Assembly (NCBI RefSeq): GCF_016863435.1
Contig: NZ_BOOW01000029.1
Location: forward strand, 1 to 64,000
Length of the DNA stretch: 64,000 bases
Reading direction: 5' to 3'
DNA from: Sinosporangium siamense
Lineage (GTDB): Bacteria; Actinomycetota; Actinomycetes; Streptosporangiales; Streptosporangiaceae
Shown here one piece after another: positions 9,319 to 18,826 of this stretch. Within the stretch, counting starts at the first letter, position 1. Every line of letters begins with the position of its first letter. The position numbers were made by a program, and so were the translations under genes. The notes beneath the pieces were generated by a model that saw only the letters and a program-made list of their open reading frames with translations, was not told the origin of the DNA and did no database searches.

Positions 9319-10296
9319 ATGGGAAGCCTGGACGGACGTGTCATCCTCATCACCGGCGCGGGACGCGGCATCGGCCGCGAGGAGGCGCTGCTCTTCGCCG
9401 CCGAGGGAGCCAAGATCGTCGTCAACGACCCCGGTGTGGACATCGACGGCAGCGGCGGCGACGGCGGAGTCGCCGCCACCGTGGTCGAGGAGATCCGCGA
9501 CCACGGCGGCGAGGCCGTGGCCAACACCGACAGCGTCGCCGACTGGCGCGGCGCCGAGCGCATGGTCGGCGCGGCCCTGGAGGCGTTCGGCGACCTGCAC
9601 GTCGTCGTCAACAACGCCACCATCGAACGCAACCGCGGCATCGCCGACCTGTCCGAGGAGGACTTCGACGACGTCGTCGCGGTGAAGCTGAAAGGCACGT
9701 TCGCGGTCACCCACTGGGCGGCTCGATACTGGCGCGAGCAATACCACGCCGGTGTCCGCGCCGACCGGGCCGTCGTCAACACTTCGTCCGGCTCCGGCCT
9801 GCTCAACCCGCTGCCCTTGCAGACCAACTATGCCTCGGGCAACGCCGGCGTCGCCGCGATGACCGTCGTCGCCGCTCTCGAACTCGGGCGCTACGGCGTC
9901 AGGGTCAACTGCATCTCCCCGTCCATGGCCCGCACCCGGCTCACCCTTGAGGTGCCCGGCATGGACCGGAAACCCGAGGCGGGGGAGTTCGACCCGCTGC
10001 ACCCCGCCACCAGCGCCCCCATCGCCGCCTACCTGGCCACCGAGGCCTGCGCGCTCACCGGCCAGGTGCTGTCCGTCCGCGGTGGCACGGTCGCCGTCAA
10101 CCACGGCTGGTCGCGCGGCGCACACGTTCAGCGCGAGGGCGGCTGGACGGTCGCCGAACTCGCCGACGAGGTGGGCAAACTTCCGATGGTCGACCCCTTC
10201 GACCACCTCGCCGAAGTTCTCGGCAAGGCGCTCGGCGTCGGCGGGCGCGACCAACTCCAGGCAATGATCAACAACCTCCTCGACCAGGATCGCTGA
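9319..10296 (+). CDS. SDR-family oxidoreductase with C-terminal extension; catalytic Lys replaced
   Basis: A 325-residue SDR, about 75 residues longer than the minimal fold. The cofactor loop GAGRGIG is at residue 13-19, and VVNNATIERN at about 99. The active site reads NTSSGSG then NYASGNAGVAAMTV, so Ser and Tyr are present but the Lys of YxxxK is Asn. The C-terminus beyond about 255 (HVQREGGWTVAEL) resembles the tail of acyl-CoA-linked SDRs of the hydroxysteroid/MaoC-associated group. Start ATG 9319 follows AAAGGAG. It is divergent from a TetR gene and probably repressed by it. Dehydrogenase activity is doubtful without the Lys. Confidence 0.85.
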   Translation: MGSLDGRVILITGAGRGIGREEALLFAAEGAKIVVNDPGVDIDGSGGDGGVAATVVEEIRDHGGEAVANTDSVADWRGAERMVGAALEAFGDLHVVVNNATIERNRGIADLSEEDFDDVVAVKLKGTFAVTHWAARYWREQYHAGVRADRAVVNTSSGSGLLNPLPLQTNYASGNAGVAAMTVVAALELGRYGVRVNCISPSMARTRLTLEVPGMDRKPEAGEFDPLHPATSAPIAAYLATEACALTGQVLSVRGGTVAVNHGWSRGAHVQREGGWTVAELADEVGKLPMVDPFDHLAEVLGKALGVGGRDQLQAMINNLLDQDR

Positions 10297-10300
10297 GGCA

Positions 10301-11113
10301 CTACAGGCGGCGTGCCACGCCGCCGAGGACCCGGACCTGGGCTCGGTGTGGCAACTCGCCGGAGTCCGGCCGCCATTGGGAGATCTCGACGAGTCCCGGT
10401 TCCTCCAGATCGCCGAAGGTCTGAGCCAGGGCGAGGATCTCCTCATCCGTGCGCGCATGCACGGGGGTGGACGAACGCGCATAGATCGCGGCGGCCCCGG
10501 AGCGTTCCTCGGGTGTGCTCATGGAGCTGGAGCCGTGGGAGACGACCAGCGCGCTGCCCGGCACTACGGCGTCGCGCACGGCTGCCAGGATGCCCGCCGG
10601 ATCGTCGGCGTTTGAAATGAAATGGAGCACCGCGACCGTGATCACGGCGATCGGCCGGGAGAAGTCCAGGTGGTCGCGGACCTCGGGCGCGTGCAAGATC
10701 CGCCGGGGATCACGGATGTCGGCCTCCAGCACCGCCACTCCGGGGTCCCCGGCGAGCAAAGCCCGGGCGTGCACGGCGGCCACCGGGTCGATGTCGACGT
10801 AGACGACCCGCGACTCCGGCCGGGCCCGCTGGGCGATCTGGTGCACGTTCTCCACCGTGGGAAGGCCCGAGCCCAGGTCGAGGAACTGCGTGACGCCGCA
10901 CGCCGTCAGGTGGCGGATCGCCCGGCCGAGGAAGTAGCGGTTGTGGCGGGCGACCTCGTTGATGAAGGGGAGCACTCTCAGGAGTTGTTCACCGGCGTCC
11001 CGGTCGGCCGGATAGTGGTCTTTGCCGCCCAGGAGCCAGTCGTAGATGCGGGCGGCGTTCGGTATATGAGCGTTGATCTGTGAGGGGGCAGTTCTCTGAT
11101 CTTCAGCGGTCAT
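10301..11113 (-). CDS. DUF574-type SAM-dependent methyltransferase
   Basis: A 270-residue protein with the characteristic actinobacterial N-terminus NAARIYDWLLGGKDHY followed by DRDAGEQLL. The SAM site is VTQFLDLGSGLPTVENVHQ, and VVYVDIDPVAAVHARALL is the acidic second loop. Actinomycete genomes contain many copies of this family; their substrates are mostly unknown. The start at 11113 is set by the family N-terminus. It converges with the SDR gene at 9319, only 4 nt apart. Confidence 0.9.
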   Translation of the reverse strand: MTAEDQRTAPSQINAHIPNAARIYDWLLGGKDHYPADRDAGEQLLRVLPFINEVARHNRYFLGRAIRHLTACGVTQFLDLGSGLPTVENVHQIAQRARPESRVVYVDIDPVAAVHARALLAGDPGVAVLEADIRDPRRILHAPEVRDHLDFSRPIAVITVAVLHFISNADDPAGILAAVRDAVVPGSALVVSHGSSSMSTPEERSGAAAIYARSSTPVHARTDEEILALAQTFGDLEEPGLVEISQWRPDSGELPHRAQVRVLGGVARRL

Positions 11114-11478
11114 CTGCGGCCTCGGGTAGAAAGGGGAAAATACGGAAGTGCAGCACTGTGCCAAGGGCTGGGCGTTCTCTTTCACCGGCACGGATATCCG
11201 CCCTGCCGGAGTTCCGCGGTCGGTGGATCGGGGACCTGCCGGCCATGGCCGGCCCACAACGCACCGATCGCGAACGTGCCACCGACAGCGGCCCTGCCCT
11301 CCCCTGATGATCTCGCAATTTCAGGCTAAAACGCACAGCTCGTCCAGTGCTAGGCCCTCGACGATAGGTATTCGCAGAGATACGAGGTCCGACCGCTTTC
11401 CAGGCAGTACGGCATGGGCCCACCTGATCTCGACCCCTCCGCCTACGGCCGTACTGGCCGGCGCCGCGCTCCTCCGGC
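11114..11478. other. Intergenic region, 365 bp
   Basis: This stretch lies upstream of the methyltransferase and downstream of the response regulator, both on the minus strand. It should hold the methyltransferase promoter. I see no supported gene, no clear operator palindrome and no RNA gene. Confidence 0.5.
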
Positions 11479-12138
11479 TCAGCCCTCCGACCGCACCAGC
11501 CCCGCCTCGTAGGCGAGGATCGCCGCCTGCACCCGGTTGCCCACCCCAAGGCGCAGCAGGATCGCGCTCACATGCGCCTTCACCGTGCCCTCCGACAGGA
11601 ACAACTCGCGTGCGATGTCCTGGTTCGTCAGCCCACGGCCGACAAGAGCGAGCACCTCGTGTTCGCGCGGGGTCAGCACCGTGATCCGTTCACGGGCCGC
11701 CGACACGCGGGACAGGTGGCCGCCGGTGAGCCGGGTGATGACCTTCCTGGCGATCCTCGGCGACAGGTAGGCCGCACCGCCCGCCACGGCCCGCAAACCG
11801 AAGATCAGCTCACGTGGGTCGGCGGCCTTCAGCAGGAACCCGCCCGCCCCCGCTTCCAGGGCCTTCGCCACATAGTCATCCTCATCGAACGTGGTCAGCA
11901 TCACCACCGCCGCCTCCGGCACCGCGGCGCGCAACTCGGCGGCGGCCGACAGACCGTCGAGGCGCGGCATGCGGATGTCGAGCAGCGCGATGTCGGGCCG
12001 GTGGGCGCGTACGAGTTCGACCGCCTCACGCCCGTCGGCGGCCTCGGCGATCACCTCGATGCCGGGGTCGGCCGCGAGGACCGCCTTGATCCCGGCGCGG
12101 ATCATGGCCTCGTCGTCGGCCAGCACCACACGGATCAT
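11479..12138 (-). CDS. NarL/LuxR-family response regulator
   Basis: A 219-residue two-component regulator. The receiver domain has acidic residues DDEAM at about 8, the phospho-acceptor Asp in [14 protein letters not shown] (about 54), Thr in [11 protein letters not shown] and Lys in GFLLKAADP. The C-terminal LuxR HTH is [20 protein letters not shown] ... [18 protein letters not shown]. It overlaps the sensor kinase gene by 4 nt (ATGA) and is the last gene of an overlapping three-gene operon with a serine hydrolase. Targets are not evident. Confidence 0.95.
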   Translation of the reverse strand: MIRVVLADDEAMIRAGIKAVLAADPGIEVIAEAADGREAVELVRAHRPDIALLDIRMPRLDGLSAAAELRAAVPEAAVVMLTTFDEDDYVAKALEAGAGGFLLKAADPRELIFGLRAVAGGAAYLSPRIARKVITRLTGGHLSRVSAARERITVLTPREHEVLALVGRGLTNQDIARELFLSEGTVKAHVSAILLRLGVGNRVQAAILAYEAGLVRSEG

Positions 12139-13100
12139 GCCTCACCCCTCGGCAGCCGCGCCGTCACCGTGAAGCCGCCACGTCCGGCTCCGGCGTGGAA
12201 TATGCCGCCGAGCAGCCGCACCCGTTCTCGCAACCCGCTCAGCCCGCTCCCGTCAGGGGAGGCGGCGCCGCCCGGCCCGAGGGGGTTGCTCACCGTGACC
12301 GCCACGGTGTCGCCATCCTGCTCCATCCGCACCTCCACCGCCGCCCCCGGCGCGTGGCGCGCCGCGTTGGTCAGCGCCTCCTGCACCACGCGGTGCACCG
12401 CCCGCTCCACCAGCGTCCCCAGCGGGCGGGACTCACCCACCCGCTGGAAGCCGATCGCCATCCCGGCATCGCGCGCCCGCTCCACCAGCGCCTCGACCGT
12501 CTCGTTCGCGGGCTCGACCGGAGCCGATCCACCAGGTCGCAACACGGTGAGAGTACGGCGGAGCCGGTCGGTCGCCGTGACCGCGGAGGCCCGCAGATCG
12601 GCCGCCGCCTCGCGGTTGCGCTCGTTCATGTCGGCCGCGAGCTCCAGGGCCCCGGCGCGCAGCGCGATCAAGGCTAGCTCGTGGCCGAGCGAGTCGTGCA
12701 TGTCGGCGGCGATGCGGGCGCGTTCCTGGAGCCTGACCCGTTCGGCGAGAAGTTCCTGCTCGCGCTCCATCTGGTGCACACGCGCCCGGCCCACCTCCAC
12801 CAGTTCGGCCTGCTGCCGGCGGAAGCGGCCCGCCAGCCACGGCAGCACCACGAACACACCGAGGGCCAGCAGAGCGCCGATCCCCTCCGCGAAGTCGAAC
12901 ACCGTGTAGAGCGCCCAGGGGGCGGCCACGACCGCGAAGAGCTGCCAGGTCCACCGCACGGGCAGGTGCCTGCCGTGCAGGTAGGCGGCGACGGCGAGCA
13001 CCCCGAAAAGGAGCTGCCGCCACAGCGGGAGGGCTTCCATAGCCATCCCGTTGACCAGGGCACCCGCCGCGATCGCCACCAGGATCGCACCGTTTCTCAC
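12135..13100 (-). CDS. Two-component sensor histidine kinase (HisKA_3 type)
   Basis: A 321-residue kinase with four or so hydrophobic N-terminal segments (from [17 protein letters not shown] to about residue 95), a coiled linker, the phospho-acceptor box [20 protein letters not shown] (about 135) and a HATPase_c domain ([16 protein letters not shown], then [16 protein letters not shown]). Start is GTG 13100, which overlaps the stop codon of the serine hydrolase by 4 nt. It has no large extracellular sensor domain, so it may sense the membrane or the co-encoded serine hydrolase. It should phosphorylate the response regulator at 11479. Confidence 0.93.
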   Translation of the reverse strand: MRNGAILVAIAAGALVNGMAMEALPLWRQLLFGVLAVAAYLHGRHLPVRWTWQLFAVVAAPWALYTVFDFAEGIGALLALGVFVVLPWLAGRFRRQQAELVEVGRARVHQMEREQELLAERVRLQERARIAADMHDSLGHELALIALRAGALELAADMNERNREAAADLRASAVTATDRLRRTLTVLRPGGSAPVEPANETVEALVERARDAGMAIGFQRVGESRPLGTLVERAVHRVVQEALTNAARHAPGAAVEVRMEQDGDTVAVTVSNPLGPGGAASPDGSGLSGLRERVRLLGGIFHAGAGRGGFTVTARLPRGEA

Positions 13101-14539
13101 CCGTTCGACCTTACCGACCGCAGCCTGTGCAGCCGACTCGCGATCGCCGCCGCCCCTGCGGCGGCCATGATGACCACGGTGATCGTCAACGGCGCGGGGA
13201 AGTAGGTCATCTGCGCCCAGGTCACCGTGCGCCCGTTCATGAGGATCGAGATCAGGTCCGGCAAGGCGGCCAGGACGAGCACCGGCACCAGCGCCGGGGC
13301 CAAGCGCAGCACAATCCGCCAAACAGGCCTTCTGCCGTACCTCTCCGCCCAGCGGCGCGACCGCAGCACCGCCATCGTGCCGAGCCCCGCCGCCACCAGC
13401 GCGATCAGCCCCAGGACCAGCTCGAACTGCTGCCTGCCGCCGCCCGGCACGTCGGGCGAGTCGCCTCGCGTCAGCGCGACGAGGCCTTCGAGCACCGCAT
13501 AGGTGTCGTCCTGGAGCCCGGCACCGTTGGTCATGACGGCGAAGCCGTACCCGGTGCCGGGGGAGATCCCCTGAACGGCGGAATAGGTGAACAGGTTGCC
13601 GCTGTGCACGAGGAGAGGCGCGCCGTCGATGGTCTCCTCGCTCCAGCCCATGGCGTAGTCATGCACGGGGGAGGGCGTGTGCATGGTGCGCAGCCCCTCT
13701 TTCGACACGATCCGCGCGGTGCCGGCGCCGTTCTGGCTGATCAGCCACTTGCCCATGTCGGCCGCCGTGGTGACGACACCGCCGCTGCCGCCGTGGTTGA
13801 GGAACCCCGGCTGTTCGGCCCGCGACACCCAGGTGCCGAACAGCGAGATGAACCCGTCGGCCGGCTTGACCTCACGATCCCCGAGGCCGCTGCCCGCCAT
13901 GCCGAGCGGGCCGAACACACGCTGCCGCAGGTAGCCGTGGAAGCTCATGCCGCTCGCGACCTCGACCAGGCGCGCGGCGAGATCGAAGTTGACGTTGCAG
14001 TATTCGTAGCGGGTGCCGGGCTCGCCGGTGAGCGCTCCGGTGGCGAGCGTCGCCACATATTTCTTGAGGGAACCCGTCGCCTGTCCGGCACGAATGTCGA
14101 TGGTGGTGTCCGACAGGCCCGAGGTCTGGTTGAGCAGATGCCGCACGGTGATCCGCCCGGCCCGCCCATCCGCCATGCGGAACCCCGGCAGCTGCTCCGC
14201 CACCGGCCTGTCCAACACGATCTTCCCGGCCTCGACCAGCGTCATCACGGCGGCCGCGGTAAACGATTTGGTGAGGGAGGCCACCCGCATGGGCGTACGT
14301 TCGTTTATGGGCGCCCCAGTGGAGTCCCGCCCATATCCGGCGGCGTGCACCACCTTGTCCCCCTGGGTAACAACAACCGACAACCCGGGCAACCCTGTGG
14401 ACTCCCGAGCCTTGTTGAGATAGGCGGCAAAATCCGCCGCCGAGGGGGCACGACCCGGTACGGCATGCGCAGCCGGCGCCGCGACGGCCATCGTGACCAG
14501 GCCAACCACCGTGGCCAGGGAGAGGAACCTGTATTTCAT
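13097..14539 (-). CDS. Secreted/membrane serine hydrolase, class C beta-lactamase-like (PBP4*/AmpC fold)
   Basis: A 480-residue protein. An N-terminal signal peptide ends near APAAHAVPG. The serine beta-lactamase/D-Ala-D-Ala carboxypeptidase domain has SxxK in VASLTKSFTAAAV (about residue 90), Y-x-N in YEYCNVNF (about 180), and an HSGNLF segment in place of the KTG box. The C-terminus has three or four membrane segments (LVLGLIALVAAGLGTMAVL, then two more). Such proteins are peptidases, esterases or penicillin-recognising proteins. As first gene of an operon with a sensor kinase and response regulator it might serve as a sensor or a target of that system. Divergent from cas3. Confidence 0.88.
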   Translation of the reverse strand: MKYRFLSLATVVGLVTMAVAAPAAHAVPGRAPSAADFAAYLNKARESTGLPGLSVVVTQGDKVVHAAGYGRDSTGAPINERTPMRVASLTKSFTAAAVMTLVEAGKIVLDRPVAEQLPGFRMADGRAGRITVRHLLNQTSGLSDTTIDIRAGQATGSLKKYVATLATGALTGEPGTRYEYCNVNFDLAARLVEVASGMSFHGYLRQRVFGPLGMAGSGLGDREVKPADGFISLFGTWVSRAEQPGFLNHGGSGGVVTTAADMGKWLISQNGAGTARIVSKEGLRTMHTPSPVHDYAMGWSEETIDGAPLLVHSGNLFTYSAVQGISPGTGYGFAVMTNGAGLQDDTYAVLEGLVALTRGDSPDVPGGGRQQFELVLGLIALVAAGLGTMAVLRSRRWAERYGRRPVWRIVLRLAPALVPVLVLAALPDLISILMNGRTVTWAQMTYFPAPLTITVVIMAAAGAAAIASRLHRLRSVRSNG

Positions 14540-14858
14540 GAGTCGAACCTAGAAACCAGACCATCCCCCACGAATCCGACGACCGACCACGATCATCCCC
14601 GACGAAAGTCAGGGGTACCTCCGCACTGACTTCTTGTGCCATAAGCCCGGCGTAGCGAAAAGCTGACTTTTATGGTTAACGCAGCTTGCTGGGCGATAAG
14701 GTCCTGCTCTGCGAAGTGGGGAGTCCGTTAGGGTAAGCCGAGCCTAAAACGCACATCCCTGTAGTGTCGTGGGATGCGAGGTATCGGATGCGAGTAAATG
14801 CTGTAGCCCACTATGCGGAGTTTGCCCCATTCGTCCGACTTTTGTGGCGGATTTTCCG
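14540..14858. other. Intergenic region upstream of the cas operon
   Basis: This 319-bp region separates the divergent serine hydrolase and cas3 genes and must carry both promoters. It contains the inverted repeat described at 14728. An open frame enters from GTG 14769 in frame with cas3, but its product does not look like a Cas3 N-terminus. No CRISPR repeat or leader-like AT-rich array is present. Confidence 0.55.
14728..14747. promoter_or_regulatory. Inverted repeat TTAGG-N10-CCTAA upstream of cas3
   Basis: TTAGG and CCTAA flank a 10-nt partly symmetrical core. It resembles the 19-bp iron box of DmdR/IdeR regulators (TTAGG-N9-CCTAA) but is one base longer, so regulator identity is uncertain. 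It lies about 110 nt before the cas3 start and about 190 nt from the divergent serine hydrolase start. Confidence 0.35.
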
Positions 14859-17192
14859 ATGAGCCCAAAACCTCCATTATTGGCGGCCTGGGGGAAAGCG
14901 CAGGGGGATCGTGTTCATCCCCTTGTCGGGCATATCCTCGATACGGCCGCCGTGGCCGACTTATTGGTCGGCAGTCTCATAGGGCCGCGCAGCCGGGAGG
15001 AGTTGCGGGCGGCTTTCGGGCCGCTCGGCGCCGCTGACGCGTGGATCGCCACACTCTGCGGCTTACATGACCTCGGGAAGTGTTGTCCCGCATTCCAAGG
15101 GCTCAAGGTTGACTTGGCGACGGCCCGGTTCGGCGAGCCCGCGGCGGCGGATATACATCTGGTGCAGCGGCGAAGGGAGCCGGGGCGCCGCTACGACACC
15201 CCGCACGGCCTGGTGACCGCCATGCACATGAAGGACATGCTGCTCCAGTGGGGCGCGATCTCCGATACGGCCGACCTTATCGCCTCGGCCATCGGCGGAC
15301 ACCACGGCCACTTTCCCGATGGGACCGAACTCCGGCAGGCGCGGCGCGAGGTCAACAACCACGGCGGTCAGGCATGGAAGGCGAGGCGTGACGACCTCGT
15401 CGGTGAGGTCGTCACGTTGCGTGGGTTGCCGCAACCCGACGAGGCGCGCTGGCGGGACGTACGCATGAGCGAAGCCGCCGCCACGATGCTCGCGGCCTTG
15501 ACCACGGTGAGCGACTGGATCGCCTCCGACCTCCGGTATTTTCCCTATGCCGACACCGAGGATCTGGTCTCCTATGCGGGAACGGTGCATAAGCTAGCCG
15601 CCGACGCGGTGGAGCAGCTGAAGCTTCACCCATGGACGCCGCGCACAAGGTTCGGCGAATTGTTCCCGGGCACGACGGCACGCCCTGTGCAGATCCTGGT
15701 TGAACACCTGACCGCCGACCGCGCTGAACCGACATTGCTCCTCGTAGAGGCCCCCACCGGTGAAGGTAAATCCAAGGCGGCGTTGCAAGCCGCGGCGGCA
15801 CTGGTCCGCAATCTCGGTCTGATGGGCACCTACGTCGCTATGCCGACGAAGGCCACCAGCAATCAGATGTCGGAGGAACTCCGGGCCGTCGCCGACGGCG
15901 TCACCGTACGGTCGATCTACTCGGGCGCGGGGGAAAGCATCACTCCCACAGACGTCGGCTGCGACGAGGCCCGGGATTCCGACACCCAGGCTCAGGAGTG
16001 GTTCACCCGGAAGAAGAACCTCCTGACACCCGTCGGCGCCGGCACGATCGACCAGGCGCTCAAAGGGGCGATCCGCTCAGGACACGTGTTCGTACGCCTG
16101 GCCGCGCTGACCAACAAGGTCGTCGTGATCGACGAGGTCCACGCCTACGACACCTATATGTCGACGCTGCTCGACCGGCTCCTCGTCTGGCTCGGCCGTC
16201 TCGGCACATCGGTGGTGATGCTGTCGGCCACCCTGCCCTCCAAGCGGCGGCAGGAGTTGGTGGCCGCCTGGCAGTCCGGCCTCCTGCGATGCCTGCCGCG
16301 CGACGTGCCCCGGATGGAGCCCGCCACCGATTACCCCCGGGTGACCCTCGCAGGGACAGGTAAGCCGGTGGTCGAGCCCGCCGAGGTGTGCGAAATCAAC
16401 GACACCCGCGTGCTCCGGCTGACAAGGGTCCAGGACGATGAGATAGCCGACTGGGCGCTAGAGCAGGTGGCCGACGGCGGCGGTGCCGTGGTCATGCACA
16501 ACCTGGTCCGGCGGGTCGTCGATACCCACGCGGCCCTTGAGGCGAGGATCGCCGACCTCCCCGAGGGGGAGCGACCGCAATTGTTCGTGATCCACGGCCG
16601 ATTGCCGGACGATGAGCGCCGTGAGGTCGAATCCGCCCTCAAGAAGGCCTACGGACGAGACGGCGACCGACGCAAGGCCATCGTGGTCAGCAGCCAAGTC
16701 CTCGAACAGGGGCTGGACCTCGACTTCGACGCCCTGCTGACCGACCTCGCACCCGTGGACTGGCTCATCCAGCGCGCCGGACGCCTCCACCGCCACAGCA
16801 GAGCGGCACATCGCGGCGAACCCACCCTGGCGATCGCGGGAATCACGGACACCGGCGAAGGCCCGGTGTTCCCGCCCTACCTCCACACCGTCTACGCACC
16901 AATGACGATGCTGCGCACATGGGCGCTGCTCCGCGACAGGACAGTCCTGGACCTGTCGGGCGGCGAGGTGTCCCGGCTGGTCGACACGGTGTACGGCAGA
17001 GCGGAGGCGATCCCCTGCCCCACCGGCTGGGAGAGGAGATGGCAGGACGCGGCCGAGAAGCTGACACGCCAGCAGGAAGCCGCCGAACGGGACGCCCGCG
17101 TGATGTACCTGCCGCACCCCAACGCGGTCGACCATCTCGCCGAACTGACCAAGCACAGCAAGAACGCGGGCCAGACGAGGGGGAGACGATGA
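14859..17192 (+). CDS. cas3: CRISPR-associated nuclease-helicase Cas3 (type I-E)
   Basis: A 777-residue HD-helicase that unwinds and degrades DNA marked by Cascade. HD nuclease: HPLVGHILDTAAVADLL (about 20-36), LHDLGK (69-74), IGGHHGHF (about 145). Helicase: Walker A in APTGEGKSK (about 297), AMPTKATSNQM, DEVHAYD (about 427), SATLP in VVMLSATLPS, and motif VI in QRAGRLHRH (about 640). The start is ATG 14859, giving the normal PLLAAWGKAQ N-terminus; an upstream in-frame GTG would add 30 atypical residues. It is the first gene of six overlapping cas genes and ends in ATGA shared with cse1. Confidence 0.97.
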   Translation: MSPKPPLLAAWGKAQGDRVHPLVGHILDTAAVADLLVGSLIGPRSREELRAAFGPLGAADAWIATLCGLHDLGKCCPAFQGLKVDLATARFGEPAAADIHLVQRRREPGRRYDTPHGLVTAMHMKDMLLQWGAISDTADLIASAIGGHHGHFPDGTELRQARREVNNHGGQAWKARRDDLVGEVVTLRGLPQPDEARWRDVRMSEAAATMLAALTTVSDWIASDLRYFPYADTEDLVSYAGTVHKLAADAVEQLKLHPWTPRTRFGELFPGTTARPVQILVEHLTADRAEPTLLLVEAPTGEGKSKAALQAAAALVRNLGLMGTYVAMPTKATSNQMSEELRAVADGVTVRSIYSGAGESITPTDVGCDEARDSDTQAQEWFTRKKNLLTPVGAGTIDQALKGAIRSGHVFVRLAALTNKVVVIDEVHAYDTYMSTLLDRLLVWLGRLGTSVVMLSATLPSKRRQELVAAWQSGLLRCLPRDVPRMEPATDYPRVTLAGTGKPVVEPAEVCEINDTRVLRLTRVQDDEIADWALEQVADGGGAVVMHNLVRRVVDTHAALEARIADLPEGERPQLFVIHGRLPDDERREVESALKKAYGRDGDRRKAIVVSSQVLEQGLDLDFDALLTDLAPVDWLIQRAGRLHRHSRAAHRGEPTLAIAGITDTGEGPVFPPYLHTVYAPMTMLRTWALLRDRTVLDLSGGEVSRLVDTVYGRAEAIPCPTGWERRWQDAAEKLTRQQEAAERDARVMYLPHPNAVDHLAELTKHSKNAGQTRGRR

Positions 17193-18826
17193 CGCACCGC
17201 GGTCGGCACGACCTCCCTCAGGAGGAGGCGTCGTTTGATCTCCTCTCCCGCCCTTGGATCCCGGCAGTCGACCTGGAAGGCACCGAAACACTCCTGGGGC
17301 TCGAAGACGTGCTCGCCCAGGCACACGAGATCCGGCGTATCGTCACCGAAGCGCCCACGATGACCGCGGCGCTTCACCGGCTCCTGATCGCCCTCCTCCA
17401 CCGTGCCCTCGACGGTCCGGCAGGCGAGGACGAGTGGGCCAGGCTCTGGGCGGCGGAGCGGTTGCCTGTCGAAGAGCTGCGCGACTACTTCCACGAGCAC
17501 CGCCACAGGTTCGACCTCTTCCACCCGGCGCTGCCGTTCATGCAATGTGCCGCCCTCGCCACCCTGGTGCCGGCCACCGCTGCCAAGCTCGTGCCGTACC
17601 GCGCGGTCGGCAACAACGTGACGCTCTTCGACCACACCACGGCGGCCGACCGCGTGAGACTCTCCCCGGCGGAGGCGGCCAGGTGGCTGGTCACTCTCCA
17701 GGCCTTCGATCCGGGCGGCATGAAGACGCCCTATGAGAAGGACAAGTCCTCCGAGCGTGCCCCCTGCAACATGTTCGGGGTCGTGCTCGTGGAGGGCGGC
17801 ACGCTCAAGGAGACACTCCTCCTCAATCTCCTCGTCTACCGCCCCGACTACGAGAAGCCCCGCATGACGACGCCTGGTGACAGACCGGTGTGGGAGGAGC
17901 TGGGCAGTCCGTCGCCGAGGCCGGAGAGGCGCATCTCGCGAGGGTGGACCGACCTGCTGACCTGGCCGTCGAGACGCGTGCTGCTGTCACCCGCGGAGTA
18001 CGGCGGAGCCACCGTGGTCGACGGCGTGGTCGTCACGCCCGGCACCCGGTGTGACGTGCATCTGCCCGACGAGGAGAAAATGGCGGCCTTCCGCCGCCCC
18101 CGCGACGCCAAGGGGCAATTCCAGCGGAACAAGTCACTCCTGCCTGTCGTGATGCATCCCCTTCGCGGCATCTGGCGGCACAGCGCCGAGCTTCTTCTCA
18201 CCGATGTGCGGGACGAGGACAGAAACCGGCAGCGGCCCTCCACGCTCGACCAGATCGCCGGACTCGCCGAGCGTGGACACCTCCCGTCGCACGCCGTCTA
18301 CACCTTGCGGGTCTTCGGGCAGCGTCTCGATTCCAAGGCGTCGGTGGTCGAGACCTGGATGGAGGCGTCGATCCCCGCCCCCGTGCCGCTTCTCCGCGCA
18401 CGCGACGAGGCTCTCGGTGCGCTCATCGGCTGCGCGATCACCCTGGCCGACGACGCGGGGGCGGCACTGCGTTCGCTGGTGAGGGAGTATCGCGCCGAGT
18501 TCAGGAACACCACGATCCCCGACATCGACCCCGACTACTGGCCCCGGCTCGCCTCGCCGTTCGGTGACTTTCTCGTCGAGTTGGCCCGGGCTCGCACTGC
18601 CGGCATGTCCGAGGGGCCGGTCATGCGCAGATGGGCATATGTCGTGACCAGGCTCGCCACCTCGGCGGCGAACCGATGGGCCTCCGGCGCGCCGGTGGAG
18701 GGGCGGGCGATGCTGGCCCTCGGCAAGCAGTACGGCCAGTTCCATAAACGGCTCCACCTGTGTGAAGAGCGTTTCCACGCCCAGGTCGTCATCTACTCCG
18801 CCGAACCGGAGGCAGCACGTGTCTGA
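17189..18826 (+). CDS. cse1: Type I-E Cascade large subunit Cse1/Cas8e
   Basis: A 545-residue Cascade subunit that recognises the PAM and recruits Cas3. It opens with the family signature FDLLSRPWIPAVDLEG, followed by the helical block ALHRLLIALLHRAL, then RFDLFHPALPFMQCAALA; the mid segment has GGMKTPYEKD and LRGIWRH. The C-terminal four-helix bundle is present (ALGALIGCAITLADDAG onward). Length is normal. ATG overlaps the cas3 stop (ATGA) and its own stop overlaps cse2 by 8 nt. Confidence 0.95.
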   Translation: MTHRGRHDLPQEEASFDLLSRPWIPAVDLEGTETLLGLEDVLAQAHEIRRIVTEAPTMTAALHRLLIALLHRALDGPAGEDEWARLWAAERLPVEELRDYFHEHRHRFDLFHPALPFMQCAALATLVPATAAKLVPYRAVGNNVTLFDHTTAADRVRLSPAEAARWLVTLQAFDPGGMKTPYEKDKSSERAPCNMFGVVLVEGGTLKETLLLNLLVYRPDYEKPRMTTPGDRPVWEELGSPSPRPERRISRGWTDLLTWPSRRVLLSPAEYGGATVVDGVVVTPGTRCDVHLPDEEKMAAFRRPRDAKGQFQRNKSLLPVVMHPLRGIWRHSAELLLTDVRDEDRNRQRPSTLDQIAGLAERGHLPSHAVYTLRVFGQRLDSKASVVETWMEASIPAPVPLLRARDEALGALIGCAITLADDAGAALRSLVREYRAEFRNTTIPDIDPDYWPRLASPFGDFLVELARARTAGMSEGPVMRRWAYVVTRLATSAANRWASGAPVEGRAMLALGKQYGQFHKRLHLCEERFHAQVVIYSAEPEAARV

